From: Cesiribacter sp. SM1
GTDB lineage: Bacteria; Bacteroidota; Bacteroidia; Cytophagales; Cyclobacteriaceae
Direction of reading: 5' to 3'
Assembly: GCF_020178975.1 (NCBI RefSeq)
Contig: NZ_JAHXBU010000047.1
Location: 1 to 64,000, forward strand
Length of the DNA stretch: 64,000 nt
Below, one piece after another: positions 16,991 to 25,097 of this stretch (within the stretch, counting starts at the first letter, position 1; each line of letters begins with the position of its first letter). Both the position numbers and the translations under genes were made by a program. The notes below the pieces were generated by a model. That model saw only the letters and a program-made list of their open reading frames with translations, did not search any database and had not been told where the DNA came from.

Positions 16991-17073
16991 TTTTGACAAG
17001 GCGGGTTGAAAAGAGGTTACAACAAAAAATAAGAATTTATTTTGTAACCACCAGCGGGCCAGGGCCTGTCAAA
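16991..17073. promoter_or_regulatory. Mirror-image divergent ECF-type promoters
   Basis: Two outward-facing copies of the same two-part signal are present. Plus strand: TTGTAACC (17042-17049), 17 bases, TGTCAAA (17067-17073), ahead of the gene at 17102. Minus strand: TTGTAACC (17022-17015), 16 bases, TGTCAAAA (16998-16991), ahead of the sigma gene at 16984. The arms also form a perfect 8-bp inverted repeat. TGTAAC-type -35 boxes are known for some ECF factors, so this is probably the regulon signature of the adjacent sigma factor. Confidence 0.6.
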
Positions 17074-17101
17074 GTATGTGAACATGTAAAACTAAAACGT
17101 T

Positions 17102-17434
17102 ATGGAAAACACATTTTTTAGCTCCACCCTATTTTTTCTGATCGTAGTACTGGTGCTGGCCACTATTTTCGGAATATTCTACCTCTACTTTACTACCCGC
17201 AACCGGGAGCGCATGGCACTCATTGAGCAGGGTTTAGATCCTAACCTGGCCAACAGCGATTTTTGGGTAATAGTAGCCCTTATTGCCGTGGGCATGGCAG
17301 GCGGGCTCATCATAGCGGATCTGATGCCGGGCGGCTACGGTCCACTCATGGGCTTTATTGTGGCCGGTATAAACATTGTGGTCTACCATTTTTATAAGCT
17401 GGCAAGGCGAAAAAAAGATATGGAAGAGCGTTGA
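17102..17434 (+). CDS. DUF6249-type small membrane protein
   Basis: A 110-residue protein with an N-terminal membrane helix (residues ~8-30), the charged segment TTRNRERMALIEQGLDP that is typical of this family, and two more helices (~52-72 and ~80-95), ending in a basic tail (ARRKKDMEER). Such proteins are often coded beside ECF sigma factors in Bacteroidota. Here the gene is divergent from one, and both carry the same promoter-like signal, so it is probably a target of that sigma factor. The biochemical role is unknown. Confidence 0.75.
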   Translation: MENTFFSSTLFFLIVVLVLATIFGIFYLYFTTRNRERMALIEQGLDPNLANSDFWVIVALIAVGMAGGLIIADLMPGGYGPLMGFIVAGINIVVYHFYKLARRKKDMEER

Positions 17435-17461
17435 ATTGTGGAATGAGAGTACTGCCAGGGT

Positions 17462-18328
17462 CTAATCGTTGCTCTTGCAGTCACTGATAAACTCCAGGAT
17501 AAGCCTGTTAACCAGTTCTGCTTTTTCGTGCTGCACCCAGTGGGTGGCATCGGGAATCATCTCCAGTCTTCCACTTTCACACATCTCTATGCTGGGTTGT
17601 GCCATTTCGTGGCTTAGAAACTGATCCTGCTTTCCCCAGATTAGCAGGGTTGGCAGCTGTATCTTCTGGTTTTTCTTTAAAGTACCGGATAATGCAGCAC
17701 GGTACCAGTTGATCATAGCCGTGAGGGCTCCGCGCTGTCGCCAGGCCTGTTTATAGCGCAGCATGTCGTCGCTGCTAAAGGTGCCTGGTTTTGAAGTGCG
17801 TATCATGCTCCGTTCCAGCAGGCGATAGTTGCGCATGCTAAGCAGCTTTTCGGGCAGAAAAGGTATTTGAAAGAAACCGACATATGAGCTTTTAAGCCAC
17901 TGTTTAGGCCTGCTTTTCAGAAAATTGCGCATTACCTGTGGATGAGGAAGGTTCAGCACAATGAGCTTTTGCAGCAGCTGTGGGTAATGGATTGCTACAG
18001 ACCAGGCAACGGCGCCGCCCCAGTCGTGCCCTACCAGGTTTACCTTTTGATGTGGCAGCAGCCTGATGAGCTCGGCAATATCGCTGGTAAGTTGCTTCAT
18101 GCGGTAGGCCTTTTTCCCTGCAGGTTTACTGCTTAGGTGATAGCCCCGCTGGTTAGGTGCTATTACCCGGTAGCCCAGTTTTGCGAAAAAATCTATCTGA
18201 TGCCGCCATCCCCAGAAGAACTCGGGAAAGCCATGCAGAAAGAGCAGGACTTCCCCATCAGCTGGTCCGGCCTCTACCACATGCAGCTTAATGCCATTTA
18301 GCTGGTAATATTGAATTTCAAATGCCAT
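17462..18328 (-). CDS. Alpha/beta hydrolase, epoxide-hydrolase / dehalogenase-like
   Basis: A 288-residue cytoplasmic alpha/beta-fold enzyme. The oxyanion strand is FLHGFPEFFWGWRHQ, the nucleophile elbow is GHDWGGAVAW (Asp as nucleophile, as in epoxide hydrolases and haloalkane dehalogenases), the acid is probably Asp in WGKQDQFL and the base His in DATHWVQHE. The HGFPE motif argues for the epoxide-hydrolase branch. The physiological substrate cannot be read from sequence. A short secreted-protein frame ends 2 bases upstream on the same strand, which suggests co-transcription. Confidence 0.88.
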   Translation of the reverse strand: MAFEIQYYQLNGIKLHVVEAGPADGEVLLFLHGFPEFFWGWRHQIDFFAKLGYRVIAPNQRGYHLSSKPAGKKAYRMKQLTSDIAELIRLLPHQKVNLVGHDWGGAVAWSVAIHYPQLLQKLIVLNLPHPQVMRNFLKSRPKQWLKSSYVGFFQIPFLPEKLLSMRNYRLLERSMIRTSKPGTFSSDDMLRYKQAWRQRGALTAMINWYRAALSGTLKKNQKIQLPTLLIWGKQDQFLSHEMAQPSIEMCESGRLEMIPDATHWVQHEKAELVNRLILEFISDCKSND

Positions 18329-18330
18329 AT

Positions 18331-18573
18331 CTAACTTTCTACGGAAGCAGCCCGCTTTGGTATAGCACTAGCCGTGGCTGAGAATAAAGTTTTAATGTAG
18401 CGCATGCAAAGGTAGTGTTTGTTCCATTCCTCTATCCTGTAACCCGAACGATCACAGAGGGAGCCACCATCGAACGTGAAGCAGACCTTTTTTGACTGTG
18501 CATTTGCTGCCAGAGATGCAACAACTGATATAATGAAAAGAAAAGATCTGAAAATTGGCTTTTTAAGGAGCAT
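18331..18573 (-). CDS. Possible small secreted protein, 80 residues
   Basis: The frame starts with a convincing signal peptide (KKPIFRSFLFIISVVASLA followed by ANAQ) and leaves a mature part of about 54 residues with three cysteines (KVCFTFDGGSLCDRSGY and HYLCMRY). Its stop codon lies 2 bases ahead of the hydrolase start, compatible with translational coupling. I recognise no family. It could also be the surviving 5' part of a longer gene, because the following DNA is eroded (higBA remnant). Moderate doubt remains. Confidence 0.45.
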   Translation of the reverse strand: MLLKKPIFRSFLFIISVVASLAANAQSKKVCFTFDGGSLCDRSGYRIEEWNKHYLCMRYIKTLFSATASAIPKRAASVES

Positions 18574-18757
18574 GTGGTGTATTTAAAACTTACAGCTAAG
18601 CCTGCGTTTTATTTTTTATATCGATGTGTGAAGTGGCTCGAGTAGTAACTAATGGCTTATGCGCTACTGTTCTGTTGCTGTAGTTATGTTGCGTAAATGG
18701 GGTTGCTATCATGGGACAATCTACTTGTCTTTAGCGTTACTATCGCGTTGCGTAACT

Positions 18758-19128
18758 ATGATCAAATCTTTTGGAGAAAAGGAAACAGAGAAAATATGGA
18801 ATGGAGAGAGGTCAAAAAAGTTTCCTAACGAGATCCAACAGATAAGCAGACGTAAATTAAGGAAGCTTAACAACTCACAGGATCTTCAGGACTTGAGAAT
18901 ACCACCATCGAATCTAAAGAGACCTTTATTCCGCAGACCCGGATTAGTGAAATCATCAAAGGAAGAAGAAGAGTAACCGCTGACACAGCACTTCGACCAA
19001 GCAAGTTCTTTGGCACCTCAGCTAAATTTTGGCTGGGCCTGCAGGATGATTATGATCTGGAAGAAGAACTACTACAGAGGAAATCAGCACTTAACAGCAT
19101 TAAACCAATAGAATATAACGCAGCATAA
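18758..19128 (+). pseudogene. higBA toxin-antitoxin remnant: HigB start fused out of frame to HigA end
   Basis: From the ATG at 18758, 53 codons match the N-terminal half of HigB/RelE-type toxins (MIKSFGEKETEKIWNGERSK ... LNNSQDLQDLRIPPSNL). Sequence around 18915-18925 then switches frame, and 18925-19128 encodes the C-terminal two thirds of a HigA antitoxin (IPQTRISEIIKGRRRVTADT, SKFFGTSAKFWLGLQDDYDL, stop TAA at 19126). The HigB half containing the catalytic end and the HigA start with its first helices are missing, consistent with one internal deletion. The upstream region keeps GTTAC/GTAAC arms (18736-18756) and two TTGCGTAA copies (18689, 18748) that may be the old operator. Neither protein can be functional. 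Confidence 0.8.
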
Positions 19129-19415
19129 CAACAGAATAAAGCAAATGCCCCCAAGCTTTCAGCCATTGACAATGCAGGTAGCGAGCCTTGCGTCCTTTCA
19201 GTAAAAGCCAGTGAATGGGTGCCTGCTTTATTCAATGGACGATGCTATGTAAGTAATATAGGGGAGAACCGAATTCCTGAAACAGCAGAAGCTCCGATGA
19301 TATTTTAGCACTGGAATACAAGTTAATTTAAAGTTCAGGATTTCATTATAGCCATCACTGCTTTACTTAATGGAGCTTCTGTGCTACCTTGAAGCATTGG
19401 AGCTATCAGAATCAA

Positions 19416-19943
19416 ATGGATAATATTCGAATAGAAAAAGTGACACAGGCAGAACTTGAAGAACTGCAGACTATCGCTGTGCAAACTTTTCATGAAACTT
19501 TCGCAGAGCGTAATACAGAAGAGGATATGAAAATGTATTTATCTGAAAGTTTCAGCCTGGAAAAGCTAACGAGTGAGTTTAATAATGCAGCATCGGAATT
19601 CTACTTTGCCAGGCATAACAAGAAAACAATCGGATACCTGAAACTCAACTTTGGATCAGCGCAAACAGATTTAACAGATGCTAATGCGGTTGAAATAGAG
19701 CGGATTTATGTTTTGCAGGCCTACCATGGAAAAAAGGTGGGGCAGGTTTTGTACGACAAAGCTTTAGAAATAGCCAGGCAAAGAAAAGCTGAGTACCTGT
19801 GGCTGGGCGTTTGGGAGGAAAACCCCAGGGCAATTGCTTTCTATAAGAAAAATGGCTTTGTAGCATTCGATAAGCATATTTTTAAGCTGGGCAACGATGA
19901 GCAGACGGACATCCTGATGCGGCTTAAGTTAAAAATAGACTGA
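19416..19943 (+). CDS. GNAT-family N-acetyltransferase
   Basis: The ATG at 19416 gives MDNIRIEKVTQAELEELQTI and 175 residues; a TTG nine codons earlier is less likely. GNAT motif A is visible as VEIERIYVLQAYHGKKVGQV, with the acetyl-CoA-binding Q/R-x-x-G-x-G/A loop in the form HGKKVG, and motif B as LGVWEENPRAIAFYKKNGF. These enzymes move an acetyl group from acetyl-CoA to an amine on a small molecule or protein; the acceptor is unknown. The LOG-family gene begins 25 bases downstream on the same strand, suggesting an operon. Confidence 0.9.
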   Translation: MDNIRIEKVTQAELEELQTIAVQTFHETFAERNTEEDMKMYLSESFSLEKLTSEFNNAASEFYFARHNKKTIGYLKLNFGSAQTDLTDANAVEIERIYVLQAYHGKKVGQVLYDKALEIARQRKAEYLWLGVWEENPRAIAFYKKNGFVAFDKHIFKLGNDEQTDILMRLKLKID

Positions 19944-19968
19944 AGCGGATATATAGCTACATTACAGC

Positions 19969-20550
19969 ATGAAAAGAATAACTGTTTTTTGCGGTTCGAG
20001 CTTTGGTACAGAAAAAGTCTTTGAAGAACAGGCTTTTTTACTGGGGCAGTATTTAGCCAAAAAGGGGATCGGGCTTGTTTATGGCGGGGCGAAAGTAGGC
20101 TTGATGGGGGCTGTAGCAGACGGAGCATTAAGTGTGGGTGGAGAAGTAACAGGAGTGCTGCCCAACTTTTTGAAAAGCAAAGAAATTGCGCATGCAGAGC
20201 TGTCGGAATTAATACTGGTGGAAACCATGCATGAGCGGAAAATGAAGATGCACGAGCTCTCCAGTGGTATTATTGCCCTCCCAGGTGGCTTTGGAACCCT
20301 GGAAGAATTGTTTGAAATGACAACCTGGGCACAGCTGGGGCTGCACCAAAAGCCTATAGGATTATTAAATGTCAGTGGATTTTACGACCCGCTCCTGGAA
20401 ATGACTCAGAACATGGTCGCAAAAGGATTCCTCAAAGACGTAAACCACAAGATGCTCCTGGTAAGTGCTGAAATAGAAGACCTGATACACCAGATGGAGC
20501 ACTACAAAGCGCCTGAAGTTCCTAAATGGATTACCAGGGAAAAGACCTGA
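19969..20550 (+). CDS. LOG-family protein (nucleoside 5'-monophosphate phosphoribohydrolase type)
   Basis: A full-length 193-residue Rossmann-fold protein of the TIGR00730/LOG family. The start MKRITVFCGSSFG forms the first strand; GLVYGGAKVGLMGAVADGAL is the phosphate-binding region; the signature PGGFGTLEELFE (PGGxGTxxE) is intact. LOG enzymes release the base from cytokinin nucleotides or related nucleoside monophosphates; bacterial members have also been called putative lysine decarboxylases in error. It lies in a likely operon with the GNAT gene upstream. Confidence 0.92.
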   Translation: MKRITVFCGSSFGTEKVFEEQAFLLGQYLAKKGIGLVYGGAKVGLMGAVADGALSVGGEVTGVLPNFLKSKEIAHAELSELILVETMHERKMKMHELSSGIIALPGGFGTLEELFEMTTWAQLGLHQKPIGLLNVSGFYDPLLEMTQNMVAKGFLKDVNHKMLLVSAEIEDLIHQMEHYKAPEVPKWITREKT

Positions 20551-20616
20551 TAAAGCAACCATGTACACAGCAGGTATGACTGTGTTTTGTGTACTTAATG
20601 ATAGCACCAGCAACAT

Positions 20617-21348
20617 ATGATTCAGGCAGCATTGAACGGAAACAGAAGCGAAGCATGGGTGCCAAAATCTACAGTAGCGATTGTGCAGGCTGCGGTTTCT
20701 TCTGTTCTGGAGGGTGCCGGCAGTATTCATTTTCATGTAAGAGATGAGTATGGCGCAGAAACCCTGGCAGCAAAGTGGGTCGATGAGCAGCTTGCTGCGC
20801 TGAAATCACAGCTCCCTCACATACCACTGGGCATAAGCACCGGTGCATGGATTGAGCCTGATCTGGAAAAGAGGCTTGCGCAGCTACAAAGCTGGACACA
20901 ACTGCCCCACTTTGTATCTGTTAATTTCGATGAGCCGGGCTGCCACGAACTTGCCAGGCTTGTATCAGCAAAAGGCATCCGGATAGAAGCCGGACTTAGC
21001 AATAAAGAAGCAGCCCTAAATTTTTTAAATACGGGGCTGCAGGCTAATTGTATCAGAATCCTGCTTGAGCCCGGGGAGCAGACCTTGGGTGCAGCCATTA
21101 GTACAGTAGAGAGCATGGAAGCCCTGCTCCGACAATCAGGAAACAGCCTGCCTATGTTGCTGCACGGCTTCGATAGTACCTGCTGGCCTTTACTTGCCCT
21201 GGCCTTTGAGCGTGGGTATGAAACCAGAATAGGCTTTGAAGATACGCTTGTGTTACCAGATGGCACAAAGGCAAATACGAACGCCGATCTGTTAAAAGCG
21301 GCAAAGGCTGTAGAAGGGGGCCATCTGAAAGCAGGTCATCATAAATAG
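20617..21348 (+). CDS. BKACE-family beta-keto acid cleavage enzyme (DUF849)
   Basis: A 243-residue TIM-barrel protein of the 3-keto-5-aminohexanoate cleavage enzyme group. Visible hallmarks are the opening MIQAALNGNR, the zinc-binding HFHVRD motif at about residues 38-43, and the late GFEDTLVLPDGTKANTNADL segment, which corresponds to the conserved G-x-E-D-x-x ... N-x-x-L end of the barrel. These enzymes condense a beta-keto acid with acetyl-CoA and split it. The protein is shorter than many relatives (about 270-310 residues), mainly through compact loops, so the substrate is hard to guess. An imperfect inverted repeat (GTACAC/GTGTAC) lies in the 66-bp gap after the LOG gene. Confidence 0.85.
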   Translation: MIQAALNGNRSEAWVPKSTVAIVQAAVSSVLEGAGSIHFHVRDEYGAETLAAKWVDEQLAALKSQLPHIPLGISTGAWIEPDLEKRLAQLQSWTQLPHFVSVNFDEPGCHELARLVSAKGIRIEAGLSNKEAALNFLNTGLQANCIRILLEPGEQTLGAAISTVESMEALLRQSGNSLPMLLHGFDSTCWPLLALAFERGYETRIGFEDTLVLPDGTKANTNADLLKAAKAVEGGHLKAGHHK

Positions 21349-21432
21349 GGTGCCAGGCCGGTAGCAACTAACTGGCACTTGCTTATTATCAGTCTACTTT
21401 AGCGCCTCGATAGTGACTTTAGAATTACCTGG

Positions 21433-21470
21433 TAAAAAAAACGGCTGCAGTTTTATAACACAGCAGCCGC
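21433..21470 (-). terminator. Terminator of the outer-membrane/LVIVD operon
   Basis: Read on the minus strand, CGGCTGC and GCAGCCG enclose a 14-base loop and are followed by a run of T (the plus strand shows GGTAAAAAAAACGGCTGC). It lies about 45 bases after the stop codon of the gene at 21515. Confidence 0.7.
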
Positions 21471-21514
21471 CAAATAACCAGGGTTTCACTTGTAAATGTA
21501 GGAGCAAAGGCTGT

Positions 21515-22324
21515 TTACAGCATAAAGCCAACGGTAAAAGCCACCCGCCTGATAAGCCTTTCCTCCTTTATGTCCATTGTCTTTGCCCTGATGGGTTGTT
21601 CACCGCTTTCAATAAATTGATAGTAATACACTTCTGAATGTACTTCCATTTGCTGCAGCTTATAACCAAGCGTAAAGCTGAGGGCCGATCTGGCAAAGTT
21701 GAGCTGGTAGCCTATGCCTGCCTGCCCCATCAGCCCTCCTTTAACGCGCATCTCCAGAAAATCATTGTTTACACCTTTGTTCTGCCAGCCGGCGCTATAG
21801 CCCAAGTCGCTAAAAGCATATAGGCTCAGCTTATCATTTTTAACATACAGCCTGGGCTGAAGATATATGGGCAGTACCGAAGCCTGCTCAAACCTGTCAT
21901 AGTTTACCCCAAGCCCCAAAGCAAAAAGCTTATTAAAGCGATAGCCATTCACCATGCCCAGGCTTTTGCCGGTTTCATCCTCCCCAAACGAAAGGCCCGC
22001 AAAGCTATGGTGGTAAAACCCCTGCTGCTTTCCATAGGCACCCCTAATGCCTGCATTCCTAAAACTATTCTCCAGCTTCTGTCCATTCAGTTGCTCCTGC
22101 TTTACTTTCCTGATATCGGAGGAGTCAATTTGCACAAAGGTTTTTTCTGATAAGTAGAGGTAGAGATTACCGCCTGACCAGCGTTCGGAGATCTGGCCGT
22201 TGAGTACATCACCATTCATGAGCACTACCCTGGCTTTGTACCTGTAATCCTGTGCAGATGCAGGAGTACACAGGGCAAAAAAAGCCAGGCTAAAGAAAGC
22301 TGCAATCCTAAAGTATGTTTGCAT
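21515..22324 (-). CDS. Predicted outer-membrane beta-barrel protein
   Basis: A 269-residue protein with a signal peptide (MQTYFRIAAFFSLAFFALC, cleavage after ASA). Residues ~30-70 form a compact beta segment (ARVVLMNGDVLNGQISERWS), after which alternating hydrophobic and polar strands with many Tyr and Gly run to the C-terminal VAFTVGFML, as in outer-membrane barrels of 8-10 strands. It overlaps the upstream lipoprotein gene by one base (TGATG), so the two are translationally coupled and probably work together. No specific function is apparent. Confidence 0.75.
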   Translation of the reverse strand: MQTYFRIAAFFSLAFFALCTPASAQDYRYKARVVLMNGDVLNGQISERWSGGNLYLYLSEKTFVQIDSSDIRKVKQEQLNGQKLENSFRNAGIRGAYGKQQGFYHHSFAGLSFGEDETGKSLGMVNGYRFNKLFALGLGVNYDRFEQASVLPIYLQPRLYVKNDKLSLYAFSDLGYSAGWQNKGVNNDFLEMRVKGGLMGQAGIGYQLNFARSALSFTLGYKLQQMEVHSEVYYYQFIESGEQPIRAKTMDIKEERLIRRVAFTVGFML

Positions 22325-23634
22325 CAGTTGATGGGTTTTGTTCTTTCTATGGTAAGGCGGCTAAGTAGCTTCAGATCGGTAGGATCGCTGTAATCATACT
22401 GGTACAAGCCCTCACGGCCAATCATGATCAGCACATCCTGGTAGGGAATTACATCATAGGCATCTATGCCTGTTTCATGATCGAGTAAACTGGTGTTCAC
22501 CTTATAAATATCTGATACATCATATACCTTCAGGCCATGCTCGCCCTCGCAAATAAACAGGAGCCCATCTTCATAGGCCAGGCCATAGGGGCTTTGCATG
22601 GGGTGAGATACCAGCAGCTCCGGTGCCTCAAGGTTCTTGATGTTGATAATATCGAGCTGGTTAACTACTCCACGGCAGGTGGTGCCGCCTCTTAGTGTTA
22701 CATAAGCCAGCGTATCGTGTACCACCACCGGGTCGCAGCTTACCACGTGGCTAAAGGTAGAGCGCCTCCTGGGTGCTTGCGGATTCTGCAGGCTAAAAAT
22801 GTGCATGCCATTCTGTGCTCCTATAAACAGGTTGCCGTTGTATGGAAATACTGTTTCAATGCCCCAGCCAATCTGTACCGTAGTTCCCTGCGTAGGTGTT
22901 TCGGGGTTTTGTATGTTAAAGGTGTAAAGATTGCTGTTATCGATAGTATAAAGGTAGTCTCCTGCAATGGTGAATCTTGCCATAGATCCGCCAATGCCTG
23001 TGGTACTTTGTGTTGGAGCTGTGGATGAGCGGGGTAGGGAAGAAGCATCCATTGCAGCATAAAACACGCCACCGTAGGGAAAGTAGTAGGGGAAATTTCC
23101 GTTGAAGTCACCAGAGGATACCTCGATTTTTTCACGCTCTTCCCAATCGGTAACAATGCCCCTTTGCGGATCGTAGGTGCCTGCGGTCATTGCATTTGCA
23201 AAAATGTTCTCCGTCCGGCTGGTAATGCTGATGTTGTGGATATCGCGAATATCCAGCACCAGCAAATCCATGTAACTGTCTATATATAAAGCCCCGTCTT
23301 TTGCCGCCATATCAAAATTGCCCGGAATGCTGATAAACTTGATGTTCATGGGGTTTGCTTTGTCGGTATTGTTTACCACATGGATGCCTTCTCCCGGTTC
23401 GTTGATGAACAGGTAGTCGCCATAGATGTAGATCTTACCCGGATCATGAAGTATCCTGGGAGTTTCTTCCACGGCAAAAGAAGCCCTAATTTCTTCAGGG
23501 CTTGTGTAAACAGGTTCATAAACCGTGTAAACGCGGGTGTACTCTACCTTGTCGTCGCAGGCTGTTATACAAAATGCTAGCAGGGCCAGAAGGAGGCTCC
23601 AGGGCCTGATGCCGGGAAAGTAAATATTATTCAT
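22324..23634 (-). CDS. LVIVD-repeat surface lipoprotein
   Basis: A 436-residue lipoprotein: type II signal peptide ending in LLAFCITACDD (lipidated Cys about residue 26). The rest is a beta-propeller-like series of LVIVD-type repeats with units such as GDYLFINEPGEGIHVVNNT, GALYIDSYMDLLVLDIRD, GDYLYTIDNSNLYTFNIQN and DGLLFICEGEHGLKVYDVSD. In Bacteroidota such proteins are exposed on the cell envelope and probably bind ligands or partners; catalysis is not indicated. Its stop codon overlaps the start of the beta-barrel gene, making a two-gene operon. Confidence 0.87.
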   Translation of the reverse strand: MNNIYFPGIRPWSLLLALLAFCITACDDKVEYTRVYTVYEPVYTSPEEIRASFAVEETPRILHDPGKIYIYGDYLFINEPGEGIHVVNNTDKANPMNIKFISIPGNFDMAAKDGALYIDSYMDLLVLDIRDIHNISITSRTENIFANAMTAGTYDPQRGIVTDWEEREKIEVSSGDFNGNFPYYFPYGGVFYAAMDASSLPRSSTAPTQSTTGIGGSMARFTIAGDYLYTIDNSNLYTFNIQNPETPTQGTTVQIGWGIETVFPYNGNLFIGAQNGMHIFSLQNPQAPRRRSTFSHVVSCDPVVVHDTLAYVTLRGGTTCRGVVNQLDIINIKNLEAPELLVSHPMQSPYGLAYEDGLLFICEGEHGLKVYDVSDIYKVNTSLLDHETGIDAYDVIPYQDVLIMIGREGLYQYDYSDPTDLKLLSRLTIERTKPIN

Positions 23635-23834
23635 AGAAGCGGGGCTTTTTTGAGTGTGTGATAAAATATATCCTCTATATCTGGAGTGACAGGAGCTTTT
23701 AACAAAAGGTTGGTTCTGCTTTGCCGGAATTTTGTTTTTCCGCTATAAATTTTTCATCAGTATCTCCCTAATCAGGGGCAGGGCGCTTATTTTCGCAGCT
23801 GCCACTTCTTGTTACCCGGGGCCAGATAATTTTT

Positions 23835-24740
23835 ATGATAGACAGAACCTGCCTTTTACTTTGCCTACTGGCTTTTTTTGCACAATGCACCTCCAGTGTT
23901 CAGCAGCCACCACCCCCAGCCCAGCCTACAGCATCTTTTGATGATGCAGTATCTGCTGATGCACCCGGTGCTGCCGATTCCCTTATTGTCAGGGAAGATC
24001 TTTCAAAACATCTAAAAGCATGTAACGAGCACCTGGAAGGTAGTATCACCATTTACGACCAGCAAAGGGGCAAATGGATTATAAGCGACTCTGCTGAAAT
24101 CTACAGGGAGGCGCTGCCGGCATCTACCTTTAAGATCATTAACCTGCTGATTGCTTTAGAGGAGGGCCTGGTCAGGGATGAAAATGAAGTGATGATCTGG
24201 ACGGGCGAAACAGATACCACCCTATACGGCAACCGGCCCGAGATCAGCAGAGACCTTACGGTTAAGGAAGCTTTTGAGCTATCGGCAGTATGGGTATTTC
24301 TTGATCTGGCAAAAAAGATAGGGAAAGACCGCTATGCCTATTACCTGAAGGCCACTGGGTACGGCAACGGGAACTTAGAGCAGGAGGGCGAAGATTTCTG
24401 GAACTTCGGTTCCTTTGGTGTAAGTCCGCTTGAGCAGGTTCAGTTTCTGCGAAATGTGTATGAGGGGAAGAGCCCTTTTTCCAAGCGCAGCACCGATATC
24501 TTAAAAAAGGTAATGCTAACCGAAGAAACAGCTGACTACAAAATAAGGGCAAAAACCGGCTGGACCCGGGAGGGAGGTATGAATTTAGGCTGGTGGGTAG
24601 GCTATGCCGAAACAGAGCAGGGTGTTTACTTTTTTGCCACCAGGCTTTACCAGGACCGAAAATTTAACAGCCCCAGCTTTGGCCCCTGCCGCAAAGATGT
24701 TACCAGGGCTATGTTAAGAGAGCTGGAGATAATCCGGTAA
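23835..24740 (+). CDS. Class D (OXA-type) serine beta-lactamase, lipoprotein
   Basis: The 301-residue protein has a lipoprotein signal (LLCLLAFFAQC, Cys18), a Pro/Ala-rich spacer to residue ~45 and then a complete class D catalytic domain. The active site is S97-T-F-K100 (PASTFKI), the second motif S150-A-V (ELSAVWVF), the third K240-T-G (AKTGWTREGG). Class D markers TGYGNGN and FWNFGSFGVSPLEQ are present in order. Such enzymes hydrolyse beta-lactams in the periplasm with a carbamylated lysine; chromosomal Bacteroidota members are often of unknown spectrum. It stands alone on its strand, 200 bases from the divergent LVIVD gene. Confidence 0.92.
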   Translation: MIDRTCLLLCLLAFFAQCTSSVQQPPPPAQPTASFDDAVSADAPGAADSLIVREDLSKHLKACNEHLEGSITIYDQQRGKWIISDSAEIYREALPASTFKIINLLIALEEGLVRDENEVMIWTGETDTTLYGNRPEISRDLTVKEAFELSAVWVFLDLAKKIGKDRYAYYLKATGYGNGNLEQEGEDFWNFGSFGVSPLEQVQFLRNVYEGKSPFSKRSTDILKKVMLTEETADYKIRAKTGWTREGGMNLGWWVGYAETEQGVYFFATRLYQDRKFNSPSFGPCRKDVTRAMLRELEIIR

Positions 24741-25097
24741 TACGTTCTGATTCGTACATCCATAAACGAAGCTTTATTTGTTTGATGTACGCCGTTTGTT
24801 TAAGCGCTACTATCACTGTTGTAGGCTGCACCAGGTGGTGTGGGCTGGAAAGAAAGCCACCATGCCAGGGTAGCCTGTAGCTGGTTCATCAGGCTGCCAA
24901 TGTTACTCCCTTATATTGCTTTAGCTATCTGCTGCTCATGTAAAGATAAACCATGAGGGTGTAGTCCTGTTTCTTTGTTGAAACCTTAATTGTAAAGCAA
25001 GCAAGTGCATCATTACGGCTGTTCTCACATCAGTGCTTTTGAGCTGTAAGCAGGTTAATGCAGCAGTGCTTTACTTAAATCTAAAGCAGATAATAAA
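24741..25097. other. Intergenic region with one extended inverted repeat
   Basis: In these 357 bases the only structured element is CGTACATC (24753-24760) facing GATGTACG (24784-24791), with further near-complementary A/T bases between them. There is no T-run after it, so it could be a processed hairpin or operator rather than an intrinsic terminator. A 29-codon open frame on the minus strand (about 24795-24881) has no supporting feature and is not called. Confidence 0.45.

Noticed and set aside
17418-17461. Possible further heptad array after the DUF6249 gene (TGAATTG TGGAATG)
   Set aside because: Only two weak units in a very short gap; not distinguishable from chance.
19129-19308. Open stretch of 60 codons in the same frame after the HigA stop
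   Set aside because: No start codon near its beginning and no recognisable product; may be chance in eroded DNA.
24795-24881. 29-codon minus-strand frame in the gap after the class D beta-lactamase
   Set aside because: Too short and without supporting signals.
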